From the NCBI GenBank assembly GCA_903902345.1, contig CAIUUR010000318.1, positions 1-33,019 on the forward strand: DNA of 33,019 nucleotides, given 5' to 3'. Shown here piece after piece: positions 14,942-23,021 of the stretch. Both the position numbers and the translations under genes were made by a program. Below the pieces are notes generated by a model. That model had not been told where the DNA came from, ran no database searches, and was given only the letters and a program-made list of their open reading frames with translations. The stretch comes from an uncultured Geobacteraceae bacterium (GTDB taxonomy: Bacteria > Desulfobacterota > Desulfuromonadia > Geobacterales > CAIOGM01). Positions within the stretch are counted from its first letter, which is position 1, and each line of letters opens with the position of its first letter.

Positions 14942-15952
14942 ATGAAGGAAGCCACGCTGGAGCTTCCCCTGGCCCAACTGCTGCGGCAGTTCCCCCTGGC
15001 CGGGGAGTTCTTTCATACCATGGGACTGCCGCTCCCCCCGGGTACGATGAGTCCGGCCACCTACTTCGCCACCCTGGACAATGTGCTGCTGGAAGATCTG
15101 GCGTTAGCGCGGGAGAGCCTTGGGGAGCAGTTCACCGACTACCTTTCACTCCTCTCCACCCTGGGAAAGGGACGGAGCTCGTCCCGGCTGGAATCCATTA
15201 CCATCCTGGGGGGGCATGACAAGAGCAACCGGCGGGAGGAGTTTACCCTCACGGTCCGGCCGGGAGAGATCATCTCCCTGGTGGGCCCCACCGGTTCCGG
15301 CAAGAGCCGGTTTTTGGCCGACATAGAGTGGCTGGCCCAGGGAGACAGCCCCACCGGACGGAGCCTGCTCATCGATGGATTTCCCCCGGAGCCGGGCTTG
15401 CGCTACGCCATCGACCGGAAACTGGTGGCCCAGCTCTCCCAGAACATGAACTTTGTCATGGATCTCTCCGTGGAGGAGTTCATCACCATGCACGCCGAGA
15501 GCCGGATGATGGAGGATATCCCGGGGATCACGAGGAACATCATCGCCCTGGCCAACGATCTGGCCGGAGAGCAGTTCTCCCCGGGTACTCCGGTTACCTC
15601 CCTCTCCGGCGGCCAGTCACGGGCGCTGATGATTGCGGACACGTCGTGCCTCAGCAACTCCCCCATCGTCCTCATCGACGAAATCGAAAACGCCGGTATC
15701 GACCGGAAACGGGCAGTACATACCCTGGTGGACAAGCAAAAGATCGTCCTGATAGCGACCCACGATCCCATTCTCGCCCTCATGGGAGAACGGCGTCTGG
15801 TCTTCAAGAATGGCGGCATCTCCGCCATCATCACCACCAGCCCCGGAGAACGGGCCAATCTGAAGCTGTTTGAAGAGATGGACGCCAAACTGGGAGCAGT
15901 ACGCAATGCCCTGCGTAACGGAGAGCGGATAGAATCGTTCCTATGGGAATGA
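14942..15952 (+). CDS. ABC-type ATPase with N-terminal ScdA_N/DUF1858-like domain, no permease
   Basis: A 336-residue protein. Residues 1-70 (LELPLAQLLRQFPLAGEFFH) resemble the same small helical domain as the solute-binding-like partner. The ATP-binding cassette follows: Walker A GPTGSGKS (115-122), signature LSGGQ (221-225), Walker B IVLIDE (242-247) with an unusual DEIENAGID in place of DEPT, and H-loop His274. No membrane protein is encoded nearby, so this is a soluble ABC ATPase. I prefer the ATG at 14942 after AAGGATAGG; a TTG at 14915 overlapping the previous stop would add nine residues. It ends the operon. Confidence 0.75.
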   Translation: MKEATLELPLAQLLRQFPLAGEFFHTMGLPLPPGTMSPATYFATLDNVLLEDLALARESLGEQFTDYLSLLSTLGKGRSSSRLESITILGGHDKSNRREEFTLTVRPGEIISLVGPTGSGKSRFLADIEWLAQGDSPTGRSLLIDGFPPEPGLRYAIDRKLVAQLSQNMNFVMDLSVEEFITMHAESRMMEDIPGITRNIIALANDLAGEQFSPGTPVTSLSGGQSRALMIADTSCLSNSPIVLIDEIENAGIDRKRAVHTLVDKQKIVLIATHDPILALMGERRLVFKNGGISAIITTSPGERANLKLFEEMDAKLGAVRNALRNGERIESFLWE

Positions 15953-16047
15953 GGGCTAGAGGTGCGTGATGTGGCGTGGCGGTTGTGGTGTACCTGTGGG
16001 AGTCAGTGAAAAACGGGATTGAATTTGTGTAAAGCAGAACAACAACA

Positions 16048-16094
16048 ACTGATTTAGTGTAAAGCAACCAGCTATCCACGTTACACAAATCAGT
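16048..16094. repeat. Inverted repeat between the ABC ATPase and fic genes
   Basis: ACTGATTTAGTGTAA (16048-16062) and TTACACAAATCAGT (16081-16094) are reverse complements apart from one inserted base. GTGTAAAGC also occurs at 16027 and, inverted, over the fic stop codon. Transcripts converge here, so the hairpin could end both, though no T-run follows. Confidence 0.6.
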
Positions 16095-16110
16095 TTATGG
16101 CTAACAGGCT

Positions 16111-17217
16111 TTACACAACCTGCCGACCTTCAGCAATGTTGATGAGTTCGGGAAATGCCAGGGTTGCCGGACGGCTACCGCTCCCTTCAAACAGCACCTT
16201 CAAGATACCGGCTTTCTGGAGCAGCCTCAAAAGACCCATTGCCGTCTGTTTGGTCGGTATGCCGGAACGAACGGCAAAGTCGGTTGTCTTGAATATGGGG
16301 CGATCGAAAATCGCATCAAGCGCCTGAATCGCATACTGCGAATGGGTTACATCAACCACCCTGATCTTCATGGCTTCATACAGCGCCAAGATGCTTCTTA
16401 CCTTTTCGGCGTTATCCATGGCTTGTGCAATGATTGCCTTCAGAAAAAATTCGATCCAGCCGCTCCAGTCGCCTCCCTGTGATATGCCTTTCAATCGTTC
16501 GTAATACTCGTCCCGGTTTGTTTCCAGATAACCGCTCAGGTAGAACATGGGGCGCGACAAGGCATGCTTGGAAAAAAGGAACAGAGGGATAACAAGGCGG
16601 CCTATCCGACCGTTGCCGTCTTTGAATGGATGAACAAGCTCGAACTGCGCATGGACAACAGCGGTTTGAATCAGCACATCGGCGTCATCACTACCAAGAT
16701 AGCGCTCCCAGTTTTCCAGATGGTCAAGGAGTTGCAGCGGGCTTGGCGGAACAAAGGTTGCGTGATCGATGGTACAGTTGTAAGGTCCGATCCAGTTCTG
16801 ATCCCGCCGGAAGCTGCCCGGCTCTTTATCTTTGCCGCGCACACTGTTCATCAGCATCCGGTGCATCTCTTTTATCAGGCCAAGCGACAGCGGTCGGTAC
16901 GCCAACTCTTCCGTGGCGATCATCAAGGCGCTGCGATAATTAACAATTTCCTGAATGTCCTGGTTTTTTTCACCGGTGAAAGTCTGCCCGGCTTCGTGTT
17001 CCAAAACCTCATCCAGCGTTGCCTGCGTTCCCTCTATTTTGGAGGAAAGCACCGCCTCCTGCGTGGTCAGGGGTGACAGCAACACATTCGGGTTGACGAT
17101 CCCCTGCAACAGACCGTCATACCGGGCAAGCTCGGCATTGGCCTTGCCGACAAGACCGACCAAGCGGCCGTAGTCAATACTTGATAAAGGTAAAGCTTGC
17201 GGAGTGTATGGTTCCAT
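16111..17217 (-). CDS. fic: Fic-domain AMP-transferase (class II, self-inhibited)
   Basis: A 368-residue Fic protein. The catalytic motif HPFKDGNGRIGR (196-207) is intact, with the nucleophile-activating His196. The inhibitory helix motif SSKIEG (58-63; S-x3-E-G) lies N-terminal, as in class II Fic proteins, where Glu62 blocks ATP. The N-terminal LTTQEAVLSSKIEGTQATLD block is typical. The C-terminal 100 residues contain a winged-helix-like region (FKTTDFAVRSGIPTKQTAMG). Such proteins transfer AMP to protein hydroxyls, and targets cannot be predicted. The start has GAGG seven bases upstream. It is a single gene opposite in direction to its neighbours and unrelated to the metal genes. Confidence 0.92.
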   Translation of the reverse strand: MEPYTPQALPLSSIDYGRLVGLVGKANAELARYDGLLQGIVNPNVLLSPLTTQEAVLSSKIEGTQATLDEVLEHEAGQTFTGEKNQDIQEIVNYRSALMIATEELAYRPLSLGLIKEMHRMLMNSVRGKDKEPGSFRRDQNWIGPYNCTIDHATFVPPSPLQLLDHLENWERYLGSDDADVLIQTAVVHAQFELVHPFKDGNGRIGRLVIPLFLFSKHALSRPMFYLSGYLETNRDEYYERLKGISQGGDWSGWIEFFLKAIIAQAMDNAEKVRSILALYEAMKIRVVDVTHSQYAIQALDAIFDRPIFKTTDFAVRSGIPTKQTAMGLLRLLQKAGILKVLFEGSGSRPATLAFPELINIAEGRQVV

Positions 17218-17634
17218 CGGTTGCCTCGTGAATATTTTAGCTGCGTGCCTGGTCGATAAATCTGCAAAATTTCAGTCCAAGTTCAGCAGGTCAGCGTCAT
17301 CTGACACTGATGGTGCGGGTTTCCATTATTCTACCTTCTACCCAAGGATCATCGCCTCAACCTCCCGCTTGGCCTGCTCCAGACCGGCGGCGGCCTCGGC
17401 GAGAAGGCGACAAATTGCCGGAAACGCTGGGGCTGGTAGTTGTCTTGACGCCGCGTATGGCGCACAGGATCTCGATTGTAATCAATAGCCGGAACATACG
17501 CAAGCGGGAAGCCTCAGACCTTTTGTCCGCTCCGGCTGAATTTGAATTTGATCTGCGTCAATGCGTTTTTCCTGGTATGATACGATAATTCGTATCAGAA
17601 AATTCGTACAGCGTTGCTATCCCATGGGGGTGAC

Positions 17635-18036
17635 ATGAACCATATCAAAGGAAAAGTCACAAAACTGCTGGTGGATTACTTTGGAGATGACTTCCGGAGA
17701 ATTACCCACGCGCTGGATGTCATGAAGCATGCCGAGATAATCATGAAAAACACCATGGGATGCGATTATGAAGTGCTCATCGCTTCAACGCTACTGCACG
17801 ATATCGGCATCAAAAGATCAGAGGAGCTGCTGGGATACAATAACGGCAAGACCCAGGAGGAGTATGGCCCGCCTGTCGCGGAGATGCTCCTCGCCGGCAT
17901 CAATCTCGATCCGGAAAAGATACGGAAGGTGTGCGAGATCATAGGTAACCATCATTCCCCGTCGCGCTTTGAATATGTCGAGCTGAAGGTGCTGAAGGAG
18001 GCGGATATGATTGTGAACAGAGCGGAGGGAAATTAA
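17635..18036 (+). CDS. HD-domain phosphohydrolase-like protein, possibly C-terminally truncated
   Basis: A 133-residue HD-domain protein. Metal-binding residues are visible: His in ITHALDVMKHAE, the HD pair in LIASTLLHDIGIK, and the following GNHHSPS. HD proteins hydrolyse phosphoester or nucleotide bonds; the substrate here is unknown. The frame ends at EADMIVNRAEGN, a point where relatives I recall continue with a further helix, so loss of the C-terminus is possible. The gap 17218-17634 before it holds only a short reverse-frame remnant (see rejected items). Confidence 0.75.
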   Translation: MNHIKGKVTKLLVDYFGDDFRRITHALDVMKHAEIIMKNTMGCDYEVLIASTLLHDIGIKRSEELLGYNNGKTQEEYGPPVAEMLLAGINLDPEKIRKVCEIIGNHHSPSRFEYVELKVLKEADMIVNRAEGN

Positions 18037-18168
18037 AACAATCATGCCGGGCGGAACTTGATGTCCGTTATTACCTGATCCGCTCCACGCGATATTCTCC
18101 GCCGATAATCATATATTCATCCTCGCATCCTGTCCTTTTCATTATTTCGAAAACTACGGTAAAAAGTT

Positions 18169-18243
18169 GTCATTCCCGAGGGTTCTATCGGGAATCCAGA
18201 CTTTGAAAACCATGGGTCCCCGATAGAAGAACTCGGGGACGAC
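18169..18243. repeat. Dispersed palindromic repeat
   Basis: GTCATTCCCGAGGGTTCTAT and CGGGAATCC on the left are imperfectly mirrored by GGGTCCCCGATAGAAGAACT and CGGGGACGAC on the right. This is the style of short dispersed intergenic repeats. The surrounding gap 18037-18426 shows no gene. Confidence 0.65.
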
Positions 18244-18426
18244 AGGCTTTTAAATACATACCGATCCGACAAAATAGCCGACGACGCACCGCCGGCGCCG
18301 AAATATCTGCACTGAATTGCGGCATCATGGCTTTACCGATGCATCGTTATATTGCACAGGATACAACGGCACAGGTTCCCGGATTCCAGTTTTACGTAAT
18401 TTCAAGATGTTACAATGTTTCATCTT

Positions 18427-18458
18427 TTGGCATGCATTGTGTAGTAGTCTATACAACG
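18427..18458 (+). promoter_or_regulatory. Promoter with overlapping ModE-box-like operator
   Basis: TTGGCA (18427-18432) and TATACA (18450-18455) are 17 bases apart, a good sigma-70 promoter. CATTGTGTAG-TAGT-CTATACAACG (18435-18458) is a 10+4+10 inverted repeat with two mismatched pairs covering the -10 box. The upstream block TTTTGGCAYGCRTTRTGTA is shared with 12474-12492, so the two promoters are probably controlled by one regulator. ModE, encoded at 18869, is the obvious candidate. Confidence 0.55.
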
Positions 18459-18613
18459 ATAGTACTGATCCACGGCACCGTCTGCCGGTCAATCGGCTAC
18501 CGTGACAATGTCGACACGAACGCGCCCGATGGTGTGCGCCGAGACTTACGCTACGGGAAAATCGAGAAACTCACCGGAGTAAAAACTCTCAACAGCAACC
18601 AAAGGAGAACAAT

Positions 18614-18682
18614 ATGCGGCAGGTAGCCATACCATTCAGGGGGAAATCAGCAATAAACGGTGTAGCAGCGGCTCATCAGTAA
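18614..18682 (+). CDS. Possible 22-residue peptide
   Basis: An ATG preceded by AAAGGAGA at ideal spacing opens a short frame, MRQVAIPFRGKSAINGVAAA and two more residues, then stops. I do not recognise it. It lies between a strong operator-bearing promoter and a terminator-like hairpin, about 150 bases into the transcript. It could be a real small protein, a leader peptide, or a chance frame in a small RNA. Confidence 0.4.
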   Translation: MRQVAIPFRGKSAINGVAAAHQ

Positions 18683-18697
18683 GCCTCCTTCATGTGA

Positions 18698-18723
18698 TGG
18701 GGGGGAATTATCCCACCTTTTTT
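18698..18723 (+). terminator. Intrinsic terminator of the small transcript upstream of modE
   Basis: A run of seven G is followed by AATTATCCCACC and six T. The GGGA/TCCC stem plus T-run looks like a rho-independent terminator, closing a unit of roughly 260 bases that starts near 18462. Confidence 0.5.
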
Positions 18724-18780
18724 ACTCCGTCCGTACTGAAATATTCCGGAATCTCACGTGGGACAACTGTCGTTTCCATC

Positions 18781-18836
18781 TTTACATTACACTTTGCATG
18801 GTATATTTATTTTTATCGGCACTGACATTTCAGTGC
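18781..18836 (+). promoter_or_regulatory. Probable modE promoter and palindromic operator
   Basis: TTTACA (18781-18786) and TATTTA (18804-18809) are 17 bases apart. Downstream, GCACTGACATTTCAGTGC (18819-18836) is a perfect 7+4+7 inverted repeat just at the expected transcript start. It may be an autoregulatory operator or a leader hairpin. Confidence 0.45.
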
Positions 18837-18868
18837 AAAACGGTAGCATTACTAACGGTGCCTGTTCA

Positions 18869-19678
18869 ATGACAGATAAAGGGAACACTCTCGGCCTCGC
18901 CGGCAATCTCTGGATCAACCGGGCCGATGACAGGTTTCTGGGAGGAGAGCGGATCAGACTCCTGGAAAAGATCGACGAGCTCGGCTCCATCACCAAGGCC
19001 GCAAAATCGGTGGGGATCAGCTACAAGACCGCCTGGGATACGGTAAATTTGATCAATAATCTGTCGGAGAGACCTCTGGTTGATCGTCTCACCGGGGGAA
19101 AAGGCGGCGGTGGCACCAGCCTCACCGCCGAAGGGAAGAAGGTCATCACGCAGTTCAATACCATTCAGGAAGAGCACCGTAGATTCCTGGACAACCTGGC
19201 AGACAGGCTGGGGGATACCGTCAGCCTCTATCAATTCCTAAGGAGAATTTCCATGAAAGTCAGCGCCCGCAACACCTTTGCCGGAACGGTCACCGCCATC
19301 ACCAAAGGGGCCGTCAACGCCGAAGTTACCCTCTCACTCAAAGGGGGAATCCCCCTCACCGCCGTCGTCACCAACGGCGCCATCGATAATCTGGGTCTCG
19401 CTGTGGGGACAGAGGCCTACGCCATCATCAAGGCCAGCTCCATCATCATCGGCGCCGACCTGCACGACGCCAAGATTAGCGCCCGCAATGTCTTCTGCGG
19501 CACGATCAACAAGATTATCGAGGGTCCGGTGAATACCGAGGTTGACGTGGAGATCGGCGGGGGCAACACCGTCAGCGCCGTCATTACCCACGACAGCTCC
19601 ACCCGACTGGAGCTGAAGGTGGGAGGACACGCCTGCGCCCTGTTCAAGGCATCCAGCGTCATCATCGGCGTCAGCTGA
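18869..19678 (+). CDS. modE: ModE-family molybdate-responsive regulator
   Basis: A 269-residue transcription factor. Residues 10-120 are the ModE winged helix (RLLEKIDELGSITKAAKSVG, SYKTAWDTVNLINN, then a GGKGGGGTSLT loop). Two Mop/TOBE molybdate-binding domains follow, each with SARN and TGAV-like strands: VSARNTFAGTVTAITKGAVN, and ISARNVFCGTINKIIEGPVN about 70 residues later, both ending KASSxIIG. ModE senses molybdate or tungstate and controls uptake and cofactor genes. The start at 18869 has a weak ribosome site. It lies 470 bases upstream of modA in the same direction. Confidence 0.94.
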   Translation: MTDKGNTLGLAGNLWINRADDRFLGGERIRLLEKIDELGSITKAAKSVGISYKTAWDTVNLINNLSERPLVDRLTGGKGGGGTSLTAEGKKVITQFNTIQEEHRRFLDNLADRLGDTVSLYQFLRRISMKVSARNTFAGTVTAITKGAVNAEVTLSLKGGIPLTAVVTNGAIDNLGLAVGTEAYAIIKASSIIIGADLHDAKISARNVFCGTINKIIEGPVNTEVDVEIGGGNTVSAVITHDSSTRLELKVGGHACALFKASSVIIGVS

Positions 19679-19682
19679 AGTC

Positions 19683-19715
19683 AAAAAAGGGAGACCGTCC
19701 ATGGCCTCCCTTTTT
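19683..19715 (+). terminator. Intrinsic terminator after modE
   Basis: AAAAAAGGGAG and CTCCCTTTTT form a stem around a 12-base loop with a terminal T-run. It separates modE from modABC. Confidence 0.85.
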
Positions 19716-19831
19716 CGGGCGGACCGTTGTATATGTTCAACCATAACGAATGCAATTTAATCCAGCATTCAGAGTGCGGGTAATTGCATTCGGCTTACAG
19801 GTAGTTCGTGACAAAGAGTATACCAGCCGTC

Positions 19832-19981
19832 TGTCATCCTGAACGAAGTGACGATACCGTTATGGAAATCAAGCAGATGCTTCACTTCGTTCAGCATGAC
19901 AGGCTTTTGTTTGTCATCCTGAACAAAGTGAAGGATCTGTTTTTAAAGCAGAAGCAGATCTTCGCTATCGCTCAGGATGAC
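19832..19981. repeat. Two tandem copies of a palindromic dispersed repeat
   Basis: Copy one runs from GTCATCCTGAACGAAGTGA (19832) to TTCACTTCGTTCAGCATGAC (19881-19900). Copy two runs from GTCATCCTGAACAAAGTGAA (19912) to CTTCGCTATCGCTCAGGATG (ending near 19980). Each is self-complementary. Confidence 0.8.
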
Positions 19982-20050
19982 AAGCTAAGGTCTGTAAGGT
20001 TTGACTACACGGATAAATCGGATACGCGCAAGGGGTATCCCCGCACCAAG

Positions 20051-20092
20051 CTCCCCCACCCCCTAACCCCCTCCCGCAAGGGGCGGGGGGAC
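20051..20092. repeat. C-rich/G-rich hairpin repeat
   Basis: CCCCTAACCCCCTCCC, GCAA loop, then GGGGCGGGGGG can fold as a GC-rich hairpin. It is a common type of dispersed intergenic repeat, 60 bases before modA. Confidence 0.5.
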
Positions 20093-20151
20093 TGATAGAC
20101 CATAGGCAAAACAGTAACAGGACATAACTAAGTTTAATCGGAGTTCAATTT

Positions 20152-20895
20152 ATGAAACTAGCAATAAAACTGACAACAGCCCTCCTCTCTATCCTGCTTT
20201 TCATTACTCCGGCCCTTGCCGGAGAGGTCAACCTCTCCGTGGCCGCCAGCCTGAAAGAGGTCATCAACGAACTTGCCGACGGCTTCGCCAAAACCCATCC
20301 CGGCGTAACCTTCGTCAAGAACTACGGCGCCTCCGGCGCCCTGGCCAAGCAGATCGAAAACGGCGCCCCCTCCGACCTCTTCGTCTCCGCCAACCGGGAG
20401 TGGCTTGAATACCTGAAGGGGAAGAAACTGGTGGATACAACCTCCGTGATCGACTTCACCTACAATACCCTGGTCTTTGCCGGCCGCCCCGGCAAGGCGG
20501 CAACACTTCAGGATCTGACCAAACTGGATAAGATCGCCCTGGGAAGTCCCAAGAGCGTCCCCGCCGGAGAGTACGCCCTGGAAGCGCTGAAGAAGAGCGC
20601 CCTGGAGAAGCAGCTTAATGGCAAGCTGGTCATGGCCAAGGATGTACGCGAATGTCTCATGTACGCCGAACGGGGTGAAGTGGACGGCGCCTTCGTTTAC
20701 AGAACCGACGCCCTGCAGGCAAAACAGGCGAAGATCCTCTTCACCGTCCCTCAGGAGCTCTACCCGCGAGTGACCTATCCCCTGGCATTGACGACTACCG
20801 GCGCGAAGAACAGGGATGCGGCGGCCTTTGCGGCCTATCTGAAGAGTGACGCTGCGAAGGGAACGCTTGCCCGATACGGGTTTGCTCCCAAATAA
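20152..20895 (+). CDS. modA: Molybdate ABC transporter, periplasmic binding protein ModA
   Basis: A 247-residue binding protein with a cleavable signal peptide (hydrophobic TALLSILLFITPALA, cut before GEVNLSV). Family landmarks: LSVAASLKEVINELADGFAK, a KNYGASGALAKQIENGAPSD oxyanion loop, and DLFVSANREWLEYL. It captures molybdate (and probably tungstate) in the periplasm. The start follows CGGAG. Followed nine bases later by modB. Confidence 0.95.
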   Translation: MKLAIKLTTALLSILLFITPALAGEVNLSVAASLKEVINELADGFAKTHPGVTFVKNYGASGALAKQIENGAPSDLFVSANREWLEYLKGKKLVDTTSVIDFTYNTLVFAGRPGKAATLQDLTKLDKIALGSPKSVPAGEYALEALKKSALEKQLNGKLVMAKDVRECLMYAERGEVDGAFVYRTDALQAKQAKILFTVPQELYPRVTYPLALTTTGAKNRDAAAFAAYLKSDAAKGTLARYGFAPK

Positions 20896-20904
20896 ACAAA
20901 CTAT

Positions 20905-21588
20905 ATGCTTCCACTCTCACCCACGGATTACGACGCCATCCTGCTCTCCCTGCAGGTGGCGGCGGCGGCAACCCTCCTCTCCCTCCCCCTGGGTATCGCC
21001 GCCGCCTACCTCATCACCTTTGTCAAATTTCGGGGGAAGGTGATGCTGGAGGTGCTCGTCAACCTTCCCCTGACCCTGCCGCCGGTGGTGGTGGGGTATT
21101 TTCTCCTCCTTCTCCTGGGGAAACAGGGGTGGCTGGGGTCACTTCTCAACGACGCGGGAATCAGGATCATCTTCACCCTCAAGGCGGCGGTCATCGCCTC
21201 GGCGGTGGTTGGCTTCCCCCTCCTGGTCCGCTCCATCCGGGTGGGGATGGAGGGGATTGATCCCCAGCTCATAAACGCTTCCCGCACCCTGGGGGCAGGA
21301 CGACAGGACACCCTGTTGACAGTGATCCTCCCTCTCTCCGTTCCCGGTCTGGTGGCCGGTTCGTCGCTGATGTTCGCCCGGAGTCTGGGTGAGTTCGGCG
21401 CCACGGTCATTGTGGCGGGCAATATCCCCGGCGTCACCCAGACCATCCCCCTGGCCATCTACGAATATGCCGCCTCCCCCACCAGCGAGAAAATGGCCCT
21501 CTCCCTCTGCCTGGTATCGGTGCTCATTTCGGCGGGGGTCCTGTTCCTCCACGAGTCCATGGCCAAGAAGATGGCGAGGAGGAGGTAA
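20905..21588 (+). CDS. modB: Molybdate ABC transporter permease ModB
   Basis: A 227-residue inner-membrane permease with about five membrane segments. It carries the ABC permease EAA loop (INASRTLGAGRQDTLLTVIL) that contacts ModC, and the ModB block FARSLGEFGATVIVAGNIPG. It forms the channel with ModC. The ribosome site is weak, so translation may depend on coupling to modA. Confidence 0.95.
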   Translation: MLPLSPTDYDAILLSLQVAAAATLLSLPLGIAAAYLITFVKFRGKVMLEVLVNLPLTLPPVVVGYFLLLLLGKQGWLGSLLNDAGIRIIFTLKAAVIASAVVGFPLLVRSIRVGMEGIDPQLINASRTLGAGRQDTLLTVILPLSVPGLVAGSSLMFARSLGEFGATVIVAGNIPGVTQTIPLAIYEYAASPTSEKMALSLCLVSVLISAGVLFLHESMAKKMARRR

Positions 21589-21589
21589 T

Positions 21590-22666
21590 ATGCGTCTCAC
21601 CATGCAGGTGGAGAAACGTTTCGGCCCCTTTACCCTGAAGGCCGGTTTCGCCGTCAACGAAGAACGGCTGGGGATCTTCGGCATCTCCGGAAGCGGCAAA
21701 TCGACCCTGGTGGGGATGCTGGCCGGACTGCAGGAGCCCGACCGAGGCGAAATCATCCTGGATGGCGAGTGCCTCTTCAGCAGCGTCCAAAAGATCAACC
21801 TCCGCCCCGAACAGCGAAGGATCGCCATGGTCTTTCAGCAGCACACCCTGTTTCCCCACCTCAGCGTCAAAAACAACCTCCTCTACGGCTTCAACCGCTG
21901 TCCGCCGAAGCAGCGCACCATCCGGATGGAGACACTGGTGGCGACACTGGGGCTGGAGGGACTCCTCCACCGGGGCGTTACCAACCTGTCGGGAGGGGAA
22001 AAACAACGGGTAGCCCTGGGACGCGCCATCCTGGCCAATCCCCGGCTCCTCCTCATGGACGAACCGCTCTCCGCCCTGGATGATTCCTTGCGCTTCCAGA
22101 TCATCCCCTATCTGAGGAGCGTCAGCGAACATTTCGGCATCCCCTATATTTTCATCTCTCATTCTGTGGTGGAGATGCGGCTCATGACCGACAGGGTACT
22201 GGTGTTCGAGAAAGGGAAGGTGATGGAGCAAAGCACCAGCGAACAGCTGGCCCGCCACCGGATGGGGTGTAGTCAGGCGGGGTATATCAACCTGCTGCAG
22301 TTGCACCATATGACCCGGCGCAACGGGATGTGCAGCTATCGTTGGGCAGGGGGTGAACTCCTCCTCTCCGCGTCCAATAGTGGTACGGAGAGCGGTCTCT
22401 TCGAGCTTTCGTCCAAGGATATCATCCTCTTCAAGAAGCACCCCGAAGCCATCAGCGCCCGAAATCTGCTGGAATGCTCCGTTATCGGCCTGTTTGAGAG
22501 CGGTTCGAAACTCGGGGTGGAACTGCAATGCGGGGGAGGAGTGCTGGTTGCCGAGATCGTACCGGAAGCAGCCACCGAACTGGGAATAGGGGTGGGGAGC
22601 GTAGTCCATGCGGCATGCAAGGCCTCCGCCTTCCGAAGGCTGGCCTCCGCTGACCAGAAAACATAA
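21590..22666 (+). CDS. modC: Molybdate ABC transporter ATPase ModC with TOBE domain
   Basis: A 358-residue ATPase. Walker A is GISGSGKS, Q-loop VFQQHTLFPHLSVKNN, signature NLSGGEKQRVALGRAI, Walker B LLLMDEPLSALD and H-loop FISHS. The C-terminal part from EAISARNLLECSVIGLFESG is a TOBE domain that binds oxyanion and inhibits transport. The start follows GAGGAGG and lies one base after the modB stop. Last gene of the operon. Confidence 0.95.
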   Translation: MRLTMQVEKRFGPFTLKAGFAVNEERLGIFGISGSGKSTLVGMLAGLQEPDRGEIILDGECLFSSVQKINLRPEQRRIAMVFQQHTLFPHLSVKNNLLYGFNRCPPKQRTIRMETLVATLGLEGLLHRGVTNLSGGEKQRVALGRAILANPRLLLMDEPLSALDDSLRFQIIPYLRSVSEHFGIPYIFISHSVVEMRLMTDRVLVFEKGKVMEQSTSEQLARHRMGCSQAGYINLLQLHHMTRRNGMCSYRWAGGELLLSASNSGTESGLFELSSKDIILFKKHPEAISARNLLECSVIGLFESGSKLGVELQCGGGVLVAEIVPEAATELGIGVGSVVHAACKASAFRRLASADQKT

Positions 22667-22807
22667 GCAGGAAAAGATAAAAACTATATATCCGAGTATC
22701 TGAATAGGCAATTAAAAGAAAAATGCTTTCCATCTACCCCGTCATGTGCTAATGTGACCGCCACTGCTTAATAAAACATGGTTATTAAATATTCAAATAC
22801 TTAGATA

Positions 22808-22902
22808 TTCTCCGAGCCGATTCACCTACACGGGTCATCCCGCACGGCGATCGGCCTATGGGTTCCGCGGGAAACGGCGGAGCCTCTCTCTGGAAAGGAG
22901 AA
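22808..22902 (+). ncRNA. Moco/Tuco-type riboswitch upstream of a porin gene
   Basis: Same architecture as the leader at 9333-9431: TTCTCCGAGCC at the 5' end, CGGCCTATGGGTTCCGCGGG, AAACGGCGG, GCCTC, and GGAGAA at the 3' end pairing with TTCTCC. The variable arm differs (GATTCACC versus GGCATGCC), as expected for a conserved RNA with changing stems. A terminator-like hairpin follows at 22950. GGAAAGGAGA inside the outer stem can also pair with TCTCTTTCC at 22941-22949, which offers a switch mechanism. Confidence 0.82.
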
Positions 22903-22949
22903 GAGCACGCAGGCGACTGAAGGTGAGAGTCGTTCTGAGGTCTCTTTCC

Positions 22950-22972
22950 GCCCACGGAATGGGGCTTTTTTT
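22950..22972 (+). terminator. Terminator in the porin leader (riboswitch expression platform)
   Basis: GCCC-ACGGAAT-GGGGC followed by seven T, about 50 bases upstream of the porin start. A competing hairpin TTCCG-CCCA-CGGAA overlaps it. This suggests transcriptional control by the upstream riboswitch. Confidence 0.55.
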
Positions 22973-23021
22973 ATACGTTTCACCGGGCTTGGCCCGGAAT
23001 TTAATTGCAGAGGAGAAGGCA

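Noticed and set aside
16564-17076. Forward open frame of 170 codons
   Set aside because: It is the complement of the fic gene, whose catalytic and inhibitory motifs are intact on the reverse strand.
17338-17440. Reverse-strand frame ending LLAEAAAGLEQAKREVEAMI
   Set aside because: It looks like the coiled end of a lost gene, perhaps DNA-modification related, but it is too short and the upstream frame too broken to assign.
18327-18626. 99-codon forward frame
   Set aside because: It runs through the promoter/operator and leader of the small transcript, has no ribosome site and resembles nothing; the 22-codon frame at 18614 has a far better start.
19832-20092. Repeats upstream of modA as a CRISPR array
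   Set aside because: The units are palindromic, only two copies exist, and spacing and unit length do not fit repeat-spacer architecture.
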